In this document: in pieces, positions 44,408 through 51,514 of the stretch
Layout of the letters: each line of letters begins with the position of its first letter
How positions within the stretch are numbered: position 1 is the stretch's first letter
Assembly (NCBI GenBank): GCA_910586765.1
Contig: CAJUJJ010000010.1
Location: forward strand, 29,708 to 93,707
Source: an uncultured Clostridia bacterium
GTDB lineage: Bacteria; Bacillota; Clostridia; Lachnospirales; Anaerotignaceae
Length of the DNA stretch: 64,000 nt
Reading direction: 5' to 3'
Program-made: the position numbers and the translations under genes
Notes under the pieces: model-generated
What the model saw: the letters and a program-made list of their open reading frames with translations, nothing else
Database searches by the model: none
Told to the model about the DNA's origin: nothing

Positions 44408-44724
44408 ACGGCAAAAATGAATATGACTATTATAACTAACGGCAAAAATGAAAGTAAAATAATATAAATTTTGGAAAATAAATACATATTATTTTTATAC
44501 GACTACTCCAACTAACGGCAAAAAATGACCTATGACGGCAAATTTACGGCAAAAATTTTTTAAAAATGCCGTCGCTGAAATCCAGTAATAGCAAGGCTTT
44601 CAGCCATATGACGGCAAAAACGGCATTTTTTTTTAATATGATGAAATTTTTTTAAAAAATAATAAAAATGTATCTATTGTTATAAAAAATAAGTGATAGC
44701 GAAAAAATTTGCCGTAAATGCCGT
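44408..44724. repeat. Field of ACGGCA/TGCCGT motifs
   Basis: Ten copies in 317 bp: direct ACGGCA at 44408, 44439, 44515, 44535, 44546, 44611 and 44620; inverted TGCCGT at 44567, 44710 and 44719. Most are followed by AAA. A longer unit, CGACTACT-N6-ACGGCAAAAA, occurs at 44393 and 44500. GCCGTCGCTGAAA (44568 on) pairs with TTTCAGC...GACGGC (44599-44615), a long hairpin followed by a run of T. No protein frame fits. The region lies between the yhcN-like gene and the small gene at 44916. Confidence 0.85.
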
Positions 44725-44915
44725 TACTCCAAATAGTCAAAATAATAGCATTGTGGGCTATACTATAGTGCAATAGCATAAGGAATAACTCCACAGTAAA
44801 ATGCTATTCTATTTTTTATAAAATTGTGGTATACTACATATACTTATTGTAGCATTACAGAATATACTATAGTATTATAGTAAACAGTTTATATTTAGAA
44901 AGGATTTGGTAATTT

Positions 44916-45113
44916 ATGAGAGAAAATGCAAAAAAACATTCTTACGAAAATACAAGGAGACATTATAGAGTAGCACAAAGAGAAATTTATGAAGACCCCT
45001 ATGAAGGCGTTTATGTTACAAAAGAAGAACAACAAAAATATTTCATTGTAACTGCTGGATTGGTATTGCTTTCTTTTATAGGTGCTGTAGCAGTCATATT
45101 AAAAAAGAAATAA
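44916..45113 (+). CDS. Small membrane-tail protein, 65 aa
   Basis: A basic, Tyr/Arg-rich cytoplasmic N-terminal part (ENTRRHYRVAQREIYEDPYEG) is followed by one C-terminal membrane helix (YFIVTAGLVLLSFIGAVAVI) and KKK. I do not recognise a family. Start ATG has AGAAAGGA ten bases upstream, and a terminator follows, so it is likely a real gene. It is bordered by the ACGGCA field upstream and a repeat element downstream. Confidence 0.65.
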   Translation: MRENAKKHSYENTRRHYRVAQREIYEDPYEGVYVTKEEQQKYFIVTAGLVLLSFIGAVAVILKKK

Positions 45114-45123
45114 AAATAACAAT

Positions 45124-45150
45124 GCTGCCTCATTTTTTTGTGAAGGCAGC
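45124..45150 (+). terminator. Terminator of the 65-aa gene
   Basis: GCTGCCT pairs with AGGCAGC around a T-rich loop and is followed by TATTTTATT. Confidence 0.65.
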
Positions 45151-45161
45151 TATTTTATTGG

Positions 45162-45384
45162 GAGTAGCTAAACAAGCATTTTTAAAAGGGGAACTTTTTT
45201 CACTTGTGAAAAGTTCCCCCAGCGGACTTTGTCCGCTACCCCTTCAAAAACACGCTTGGAGCAGAAAAACCTTGAGGCGTTGCCTCAAACTCCACTCGCT
45301 TTTAAAAAAGCGAGACAAAACTTTTATAGAAAACTTCGTTTTCTTAATAACAAACAGAAATAAAAATTATTTTTAAAACTACTC
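45162..45384. repeat. Hairpin-chain element with GAGTAG ends, copy A
   Basis: 223 bp, bounded by GAGTAG and CTACTC, each next to an AT-rich stretch (TTTTTAAAA). It shares the TTTTCACTTGTGAAAA hairpin and CCTTCAAAAACACGCTTG with copy 2 of the main family, and contains TTGAGGC-GTT-GCCTCAA and CTCGCTTTT/AAAAGCGAG hairpins. It is nearly identical to 51304-51514. It directly follows the terminator of the 65-aa gene. Confidence 0.85.
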
Positions 45385-45479
45385 TTTTTGGACACTTTCA
45401 TTTTATTAAAAACTACTCAACATTTTTTTGTATGGAACACACTACTATATCATATAATATATAGAAAGGGTGTGTTTTT

Positions 45480-46442
45480 TTGGTAAAAAAAATAATTTCA
45501 ATGGTATTTATTTATATCATTATTGCTATGATAGTGTTACCTGCACTAATTACATATTGTTCTTATCACGGTCAAAATAAACAGCAAACACAGCCACAAC
45601 AACAGAATGAGGAACAAAATGCAGAAATTGCTACTCCCGAAATTATACGTACTTCTTCTGATTTTGAAAACTATATCAAAGGTGTTGTTGCGGCAGAAAT
45701 GCCTGCTTTATTTCAAACGGAAGCACTCAAAGCACAAGCTGTTTCTGCACGTACTTATGCTACAAGAAAAATGTATGAAAGCAATACAAATACAATACCT
45801 TACGACATAGGACAAGCATATATTACAGTGGAAGAAATGAAACAAAAATGGGGAGAACATTTTACAGAATACTACAATAAAATAAGTGATGCCGTAGAAC
45901 AAACAAAAGGAGAAATTATGATATACGACAATGAACCAATATTAGCCGTATTTCATTCAGAAAGTGCAGGCAAAACAGAAGACGCTGAAAATGTATGGCA
46001 AAAACAAATTCCTTATTTAAAAAGCGTAGATAGTAGTTTAGATAAAAACGCCCCTGATTTTGAAAAGAGCATTTCTTATACTTTTGATGAAATGACAAAG
46101 CGTTTTTGTAATACTTATAAAGATTTTTCATTCAGTAACAATCAAATCAAAATACTAAGCCATACCCCTGCGGGATATGTGCAAAAAATACAAATAGGCA
46201 ACAAAACACTAACAGGCAGAGAAGTAAGAGAAATATTAAATTTACGCAGCAGCAATTTTACAGTAAATATAGAAAATAATACAGTAATATTTACAACAAA
46301 AGGCTATGGTCACGGTGCTGGTATGAGCCAATACGGTGCGGAATTTATGGCAAAAGAAGGCAAAACATACCGTGAAATATTACAACATTATTATACAGGA
46401 ATTTCTTTTTCTCATTATACAAATACTGTTTCATTTCCGTGA
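45480..46442 (+). CDS. spoIID: Stage II sporulation protein D
   Basis: 320 residues. One N-terminal membrane helix (VFIYIIIAMIVLPALITYC), then the SpoIID lytic transglycosylase domain: FENYIKGVVAAEMPALFQTEALKAQAVSARTY (catalytic Glu in AAEMP), HSESAGKTEDAENVW, and GYGHGAGMSQYGA. Cleaves septal glycan after SpoIIP removes stem peptides. The start is TTG at 45480 behind GAAAGGG; no ATG is available. CATATAAT a short distance upstream could be a sigma-E -10 but this is weak. Confidence 0.94.
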   Translation: MVKKIISMVFIYIIIAMIVLPALITYCSYHGQNKQQTQPQQQNEEQNAEIATPEIIRTSSDFENYIKGVVAAEMPALFQTEALKAQAVSARTYATRKMYESNTNTIPYDIGQAYITVEEMKQKWGEHFTEYYNKISDAVEQTKGEIMIYDNEPILAVFHSESAGKTEDAENVWQKQIPYLKSVDSSLDKNAPDFEKSISYTFDEMTKRFCNTYKDFSFSNNQIKILSHTPAGYVQKIQIGNKTLTGREVREILNLRSSNFTVNIENNTVIFTTKGYGHGAGMSQYGAEFMAKEGKTYREILQHYYTGISFSHYTNTVSFP

Positions 46443-46511
46443 ATGTTATGGCAAATAAATATGAATAAAAAGTATCTCTTTCGGGCAATACTATTGCTGG
46501 AGGTGTTACAA

Positions 46512-47288
46512 ATGAACAAAAATTATTACCGTATACTGTGGGGTTGTCTTGCTGTTGTGGTAATTGCTGGAGGAATTTATTATTTTGCTGGCAGAAACAG
46601 AAACACAGAACCATCTACAACACCCCCACAGACAACGGAACAAGCTAGGCATCAAACGCAAACTGCACACCAAGTTATTGTAAACAATACACCAGCATTA
46701 GAGGAAGCAGTTGCACAAAGAGAAGCGGAAATTTTAGAAGAAGTGCAACAACAAGCTGCTGTTGTACCAGAGCAGCAACAAAAACCATTAGAAACTGCTG
46801 AAGTAGAAAAAAAACAAAATACAGAAGAAAATGTGACACAACAACAAAATACAGAACAAGCAAGCATATTTGAAAATGAACCACTTTTTGCTATGCCTTT
46901 AGCTGGCAATATTGTAATGGATTATAGTGCAGACCACGCAATATATGATGCCACATTAGACCAATATCGTACAAATGACCATATTTCTATTGGTGCAAAA
47001 AAAGGAGAAGCAGTAAAGGCTTCTGAAGATGGCACAGTAGAAAGTATTAAAACAGATGATGAAAGAGGTATTACTGTAGTAATTAACCACGACAACGGCT
47101 GGCAGACTACATACAGCCAATTACAAGAGGATGTAGTAGTCAAAGAGGGCGACAAAGTTAAAAAAGGACAAGAAATTGGTTTTGTAGCTGAACCTACAAA
47201 ATATAGCGTTGCATTAGGAGAACACGTAGATTTTTCTATTGCAAAAGATGGCATTAAAGTTGACCCTAAAAGTAATGTATCAGAATAA
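46512..47288 (+). CDS. SpoIIQ-like M23-fold protein with degenerate zinc site
   Basis: 258 residues: one N-terminal membrane helix (GCLAVVVIAGGIYYFAG), a Gln/Glu-rich stalk, and a C-terminal LytM domain (residues about 145-255). Where catalytic members read HxGxDxAA the sequence is NDHISIGA, and the HxH motif is GEHVDFS; thus at least two zinc ligands are lost. Position behind spoIID identifies it as the forespore SpoIIQ that links to SpoIIIAH during engulfment. The ATG at 46512 has GGAGG upstream; the frame opens earlier without one. Confidence 0.85.
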   Translation: MNKNYYRILWGCLAVVVIAGGIYYFAGRNRNTEPSTTPPQTTEQARHQTQTAHQVIVNNTPALEEAVAQREAEILEEVQQQAAVVPEQQQKPLETAEVEKKQNTEENVTQQQNTEQASIFENEPLFAMPLAGNIVMDYSADHAIYDATLDQYRTNDHISIGAKKGEAVKASEDGTVESIKTDDERGITVVINHDNGWQTTYSQLQEDVVVKEGDKVKKGQEIGFVAEPTKYSVALGEHVDFSIAKDGIKVDPKSNVSE

Positions 47289-47335
47289 AAATACCATAAA
47301 TAAACATCGCTTATTACCACAGCATATTATCTATT

Positions 47336-47545
47336 GAGCGTGTCGATAAAATCGACACGCTAAGTCGAAAACAGGTTTTCGACTTGTTTAAACAGAAGTA
47401 TAAACAGCTTGTTCCATCGGCTTAAAAGCCTTGAAACTCGCTGTTTTCCTCAGGTGGGCAAAGCCCCCCTTGCGGATTAGAATGGAGAGTTGCACTCCCC
47501 ATACCCCTTGCTTTTTATGGCAAAATAATATTTATTGACAGACTG
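47336..47545. repeat. Hairpin-chain intergenic element, copy 3
   Basis: 210 bp between 12-bp direct repeats ATATTATCTATT (47324-47335 and 47546-47557). Right end TTTATTGACAGACTG is the family's standard end; the left end is AGCGTGTCGATAAA, part of a perfect hairpin (AGCGTGTCGAT/ATCGACACGCT) followed by AAGTCGAAAAC/GTTTTCGACTT. Internal sequence (AACTCGCTGTTTTCCTCAGG, GGGCAAAGCCC) is shared with copy 6. Confidence 0.8.
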
Positions 47546-47587
47546 ATATTATCTATTATGATAATATATAAAAAATACTCCCTATAT

Positions 47588-47634
47588 AAAAAAGGTGTTC
47601 CAAAAGTTACGCCATAGCTTTGAAAACACCTTTT
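47588..47634 (-). terminator. Terminator of the DUF6440 gene
   Basis: On the minus strand AAAAAAGGTGTT pairs with AACACCTTTTTT across an approximately 22-base interior. Confidence 0.65.
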
Positions 47635-47637
47635 TTG

Positions 47638-47817
47638 TTATTCTTTTTTTTCATTTTGTTTTGTTACAATAGGCTTTCCGTTTTCGTCTAAAAGAGGTGT
47701 CATACCTGTTCCAACACCGTTTGTCATAATCACATAATTCACACCTGTTTCTGTGTCTACCCATATCTCAACATAGTTCACAACGCCTTGTGTATAAACT
47801 TTTTTAAAACGCTTCAT
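47638..47817 (-). CDS. DUF6440 family small protein, 59 aa
   Basis: A 59-residue frame with a strong AAGGAGG ribosome site eight bases before ATG 47817. The core KRFKKVYTQG, IWVDTETGVNYVIMTNG and LLDENGKPIV matches the short DUF6440 proteins of Firmicutes, which are soluble and uncharacterised. It lies alone on the minus strand between a repeat element and the divergent hydratase gene. Confidence 0.8.
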   Translation of the reverse strand: MKRFKKVYTQGVVNYVEIWVDTETGVNYVIMTNGVGTGMTPLLDENGKPIVTKQNEKKE

Positions 47818-47982
47818 AATTTCCTCCTTATGCTATTATCACATTTATTTTACCATAGTATGGCATAAAATGACAATATGCTAAAAATTGAGGAGTGGCT
47901 AAAAACTGTTTTCTATTTACAAACGACAGCAATTTCTCTATAATAAAACATATCATTTTCAGACAAAGGAGGAAACAAAAAA

Positions 47983-50265
47983 ATGATAAAACTTTATGAC
48001 ACTGGTGCATATTTGTTAAACGGAACTGAAATTATAGCAGATGATGGCAATGCTGCTGCAATATTAAAACAAAAATTGGGAAACGCTCCTTCTAAACAAG
48101 AGGCTTCTCAAAACACTATGGCTTATAACATATTAAAAAATCATAATACATCAGATAATATGGAGCATTTAAAAATTAAATTTGATAGAATGGCTTCTCA
48201 CGATATTACATATGTAGGCATTGTACAAACAGCTCGTGCGAGCGGTTTAGAAAAATTTCCTATGCCTTATGTATTGACAAACTGCCACAATTCTCTTTGT
48301 GCTGTAGGTGGTACAATAAATGAAGATGACCATTTATTTGGATTGTCTTGTGCTAAAAAATATGGCGGTATATATGTTCCAGCACATCAAGCAGTAATCC
48401 ATCAATATATGAGAGAAATGATGAGTGGTGTAGGTAAAATGGTATTAGGTTCAGATAGCCATACTCGTTATGGTGCATTGGGCACTATGGCAATAGGAGA
48501 AGGTGGCCCTGAATTAGTAAAACAGCTTTTATGTAAAACATATGACATTGACCGCCCACAAGTAGTAGGTGTTTATTTGACAGGAAAACCTATCGCTGGT
48601 GTAGGCCCTCAAGACGTTGCACTTGCTATTATTGGTGCTGTATTTGAAAAAGGCTATGTAAAAAATAAAATTATGGAATTTTTCGGAGATGGTGTTGAAA
48701 ATATCAGTGTAGATTATAGAAATGGCATTGATGTTATGACAACAGAAACCACTTGTTTGTCTTCTGTATGGAAAACAGATGATAAAGTAAAACAATGGTA
48801 TGCTTTGCACGGTAGAACAGAGGAATTTGCTTTACAGCAACCGGAAAATATCGCTTATTATGATGGTATGATAGAAGTAGATTTATCTAAAATACGTCCT
48901 ATGATTGCTATGCCTTTCCACCCAAGCAATGTATACACTATAGAAGAATTAAATGCTAATTTGATGGACATATTAGACGAAGTAGAAAAAACAGGTGCAA
49001 AACAGCTTGACAGTGACAAAATTACATTTACATTAAAAGACAAAGTAAAAAATGGTGCTTTATATGTAGAACAAGGTGTTATTGCTGGCTGTGCTGGTGG
49101 TACTTATGAAAATATTTGTGATGCAAGAGATATATTAAAAGGACATTCTATAGGCACAGATGAATTTGCATTGAGCGTATATCCTTCTAGCCAGCCTGTA
49201 TTTGTAAGTTTAGCAGAAAATGGAGCGATTGCAGATATTATGATTGCTGGTGCAACAGTACGTTCTGCTTTTTGTGGGCCTTGTTTTGGTGCAGGAGATG
49301 TACCTGCAAATAACTGTTTAAGTATTCGTCATTCTACAAGAAACTTCCCTAATAGAGAGGGCTCTAAAATTACAAATGGACAAATTGCTTCTGTAGCTTT
49401 AATGGACGCTCGTTCTATTGCAGCAACAGCTATAAACAAAGGAAAATTGACACCTGCAACAGAAATTGATGTAAACTATACTCGCCCAGAATACCATTTT
49501 CATGACGAAATTTACAAAAACCGTTGTTATTTTGGTTTTAATGCTCCTGACAGTAATACAGAATTAAAATTTGGCCCTAACATTACAGACTGGCCTGCTA
49601 TGAGCAATTTAACAGAAAATATATTGTTAAAAGTGGTATCTGTTATTACAGACCCTGTTACAACAACAGATGAATTAATTCCTTCTGGAGAAACCTCTTC
49701 TTATCGTTCCAATCCTTTAGGTTTGGCAGAATTTACATTGTCAAGAAAAGACCCTGCTTATGTAGGCAGAGCAAAAGAAGTACAAAAAGCAGAAAAAGCA
49801 CGTATTGCGGGAGAAGTTCAAGTTTATGAAGAAGTAAAAGAAGTATTTGCTACGATACAAAAACAATTTGACATTAGTGAAAAAGACACTGGTATTGGCT
49901 CCACTATTTACGCTGTAAAACCAGGTGATGGTTCTGCAAGAGAACAAGCTGCAAGCTGTCAAAAAGTATTAGGTGGCTGGGCAAATATTGCTAGCGAATA
50001 CGCTACGAAACGTTACCGTTCTAATCTGATTAACTGGGGTATGCTTCCTTTACTGTTAGAACAGAAAGAATTGCCTTTTGAAAATGGAGATTACATATTT
50101 ATACCTAATATACGTAACATCATTTCACAAAAACAGTCAGAAGTAACTGCTTATGTTGTGGGAAAAAATATGAAACAGTTTACATTAAAATTAGGTGATT
50201 TGACAGATGATGAAAGAAAAATAATACTTTCTGGTTGTTTAATCAATTTCTATAAAGAAGCATAA
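47983..50265 (+). CDS. Aconitase-family hydratase (YbhJ-like)
   Basis: 760 residues, close to the length of E. coli YbhJ (about 750) and longer than the 640-residue bacterial aconitase A type. Fe-S ligands are present: AGCAGGTYEN and AFCGPCFGAG (CGPC). Active-site segments include LGSDSHTRYGALGTMAIGEG and a C-terminal swivelling domain with RSNLINWGMLPLL. It probably dehydrates/hydrates a tricarboxylic acid, but the specific substrate is unknown. Starts ATG 47983 after AAAGGAGG. Confidence 0.88.
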   Translation: MIKLYDTGAYLLNGTEIIADDGNAAAILKQKLGNAPSKQEASQNTMAYNILKNHNTSDNMEHLKIKFDRMASHDITYVGIVQTARASGLEKFPMPYVLTNCHNSLCAVGGTINEDDHLFGLSCAKKYGGIYVPAHQAVIHQYMREMMSGVGKMVLGSDSHTRYGALGTMAIGEGGPELVKQLLCKTYDIDRPQVVGVYLTGKPIAGVGPQDVALAIIGAVFEKGYVKNKIMEFFGDGVENISVDYRNGIDVMTTETTCLSSVWKTDDKVKQWYALHGRTEEFALQQPENIAYYDGMIEVDLSKIRPMIAMPFHPSNVYTIEELNANLMDILDEVEKTGAKQLDSDKITFTLKDKVKNGALYVEQGVIAGCAGGTYENICDARDILKGHSIGTDEFALSVYPSSQPVFVSLAENGAIADIMIAGATVRSAFCGPCFGAGDVPANNCLSIRHSTRNFPNREGSKITNGQIASVALMDARSIAATAINKGKLTPATEIDVNYTRPEYHFHDEIYKNRCYFGFNAPDSNTELKFGPNITDWPAMSNLTENILLKVVSVITDPVTTTDELIPSGETSSYRSNPLGLAEFTLSRKDPAYVGRAKEVQKAEKARIAGEVQVYEEVKEVFATIQKQFDISEKDTGIGSTIYAVKPGDGSAREQAASCQKVLGGWANIASEYATKRYRSNLINWGMLPLLLEQKELPFENGDYIFIPNIRNIISQKQSEVTAYVVGKNMKQFTLKLGDLTDDERKIILSGCLINFYKEA

Positions 50266-50308
50266 ATAATACAATGATTACATAATACATTTTTCTAGGA
50301 GGTTCAAT

Positions 50309-50605
50309 ATGTTTATTTTTAGCTTAAATTATATCAAACCAATTTCAGAAGTAGAACAGTTTTTGTCAGAACATATTCAATATTTAGAAAAATATTATAC
50401 TAACAAAAAATTTATTTGTTCTGGAAGAAAAGTTCCACGAACAGGAGGAATTATTCTTTGTAATTGTGCTACAAAACAAGAAGCAGAACAGATTATAAAA
50501 GAAGACCCATTTTTTAAGCAAAAAATTGCTCAATATGAAATAATAGAGTTTATACCTTCTAAATCATTAGAATTATTTAAAACAATTATGGAAGAAACGA
50601 AATAA
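50309..50605 (+). CDS. YciI-like protein
   Basis: 98 residues with the ferredoxin-like YciI fold: MFIFSLNYIKPISEVEQFLSEH, then FICSGRKVPRTGGIILC and KEDPFFKQKIAQYEIIEF. The conserved His (EH) and Asp (EDPF) are in place. YciI proteins are small putative enzymes without known substrates. It follows the hydratase by 43 bp with an AGGAGG site and is probably co-transcribed. Confidence 0.88.
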   Translation: MFIFSLNYIKPISEVEQFLSEHIQYLEKYYTNKKFICSGRKVPRTGGIILCNCATKQEAEQIIKEDPFFKQKIAQYEIIEFIPSKSLELFKTIMEETK

Positions 50606-50610
50606 TATAA

Positions 50611-50876
50611 GGGGGACTTTTTCACAAGTGAAAAAGTCCCCCAATCTGTCAATAAACTTCCATTTACAAATGAGAAAGTTAAATTTTCTAAAAAAGTTTT
50701 TGGTCAAGCTTTTTTTAAAAAGCTTGTGGAGTTTGAGTTGCAAAATGTCCAGTGGACGTTTGTTCTGCAACGACCGAAGCGAAGCTGAGACCAACGCCCT
50801 CAAGGTTCTAATACGCTTGTAAGCGTGTTTTTGAAGGGGTTTGGGGAAACTTTTCACAAGTGAAAAAAGTTTCCCC
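50611..50876. repeat. Hairpin-chain intergenic element, copy 4
   Basis: Starts with a perfect hairpin GGGGGACTTTTTCAC/GTGAAAAAGTCCCCC (50611-50642), then AATCTGTCAATAAACTTCC (the family end), hairpins AAGCTTTTTTT/AAAAAGCTT and GTTGCA-AAATGTCC...GGACGTTT-GTTC-TGCAAC, CGACCGAAGCGAAGC, ACGCTTGTAAGCGT, TTTTTGAAGGGG, and ends in a second hairpin with TTTTCACAAGTGAAAA (50843-50876). It begins 5 bp after the yciI-like gene. The far end seen in copy 2 is missing. Confidence 0.82.
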
Positions 50877-50904
50877 TTTATCATATTATATTTGTAATAT
50901 AAAA

Positions 50905-50943
50905 TCAATTTACATTGTAGAAATCTTTTAATAATTTTCCCAT
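50905..50943 (-). CDS. 12-codon open reading frame with strong ribosome site
   Basis: ATG at 50943 lies seven bases after GAGGAG and reads MGKLLKDFYNVN before a TGA. It is divergent from the RHH gene and next to element copy 4. It could be a leader peptide or the 5' stub of a gene disrupted by the element; I cannot tell. Confidence 0.35.
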   Translation of the reverse strand: MGKLLKDFYNVN

Positions 50944-50961
50944 AAATATTCTCCTCTTTTT

Positions 50962-51067
50962 AGATATTAAATTAGATATTAAAATAAATATCAAATATCA
51001 TATCATATTTTAAATATATAAAAATAAACACTATAAATGTATAATGATATTAAAATGTAATATCATT
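50962..51067. promoter_or_regulatory. Operator-like repeats upstream of the RHH gene
   Basis: A perfect 10-bp inverted repeat AATGATATTA/TAATATCATT with a 5-base spacer (51043-51067), plus direct TAGATATTAAA repeats (from 50962 and 50974) facing AATATCAAATATC. All contain GATATT/AATATC, as expected for cooperative binding of a ribbon-helix-helix dimer controlling its own gene. Confidence 0.6.
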
Positions 51068-51088
51068 ATATACTATAGAGGTGAAATA

Positions 51089-51298
51089 ATGTCTGAAAAA
51101 TTTATTGTAACATCTAAAACTGCAAAATATAAAGAAGACCCATATAATATAACAACATTAAGAATGCCTAAAGAAATAAGGCAAGAATTTGATAAATTAG
51201 CAGGAAAAAGTGATTATTCCAGAAATCAGTTAATGTGTATGGCTTTACAATATGCACTAGACAATTTACAGTTTATTCCAGAAAACAATGAGCAATAA
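51089..51298 (+). CDS. Ribbon-helix-helix DNA-binding protein, 69 aa
   Basis: The segment ITTLRMPKEIRQEFDKLAGKSDYSRNQLMCMALQYALDN fits the beta-strand plus two helices of Arc/CopG repressors. ATG 51089 follows a GAGGTGA site; the frame opens earlier at 51044 within the operator. No toxin partner is adjacent. It is isolated between two repeat elements (copy 4 and copy B). Confidence 0.82.
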   Translation: MSEKFIVTSKTAKYKEDPYNITTLRMPKEIRQEFDKLAGKSDYSRNQLMCMALQYALDNLQFIPENNEQ

Positions 51299-51303
51299 CT
51301 AGA

Positions 51304-51514
51304 GAGTAGCTAAACAAACATTTTTAAAATAGGGGAAACTTTTTTCACTTGTGAAAAGTTTCCCCAAACCCCTTCAAAAACACGCTTGAAGCGGAAAAAC
51401 CTTGAGGCTTTGCCTCAAACTCCACTCGCTTTTAAAAAAGCGAGGCAAAACTTTTATGGAAAACTTCGTTTTCCTAATAACAAACAGAAATAAAAATTAT
51501 TTTTAAAACTACTC
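51304..51514. repeat. Hairpin-chain element with GAGTAG ends, copy B
   Basis: 211 bp, near-identical to 45162-45384 except for small gaps and scattered substitutions. Its last six bases (CTACTC on the plus strand) form the final Glu codon and the TAG stop of ftsH. It begins 5 bp after the stop of the RHH gene. Confidence 0.85.

Noticed and set aside
44408..44724. CRISPR array
   Set aside because: The ACGGCA motifs are short, in both orientations and irregularly spaced; no 25-35 bp repeats with uniform spacers and no cas genes in the window.
45122..45376. 84-codon plus-strand ORF over GAGTAG element copy A
   Set aside because: It begins in the terminator of the preceding gene and follows the repeat; copy B does not keep the frame.
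50573..50908. 111-codon minus-strand ORF over element copy 4
   Set aside because: Composed of hairpin modules and antisense to the end of the YciI-like gene; no ribosome site.
51089..51298. Toxin-antitoxin pair with the RHH protein as antitoxin
   Set aside because: No toxin-like gene is adjacent; the neighbours are repeat elements, the YciI-like gene and ftsH.
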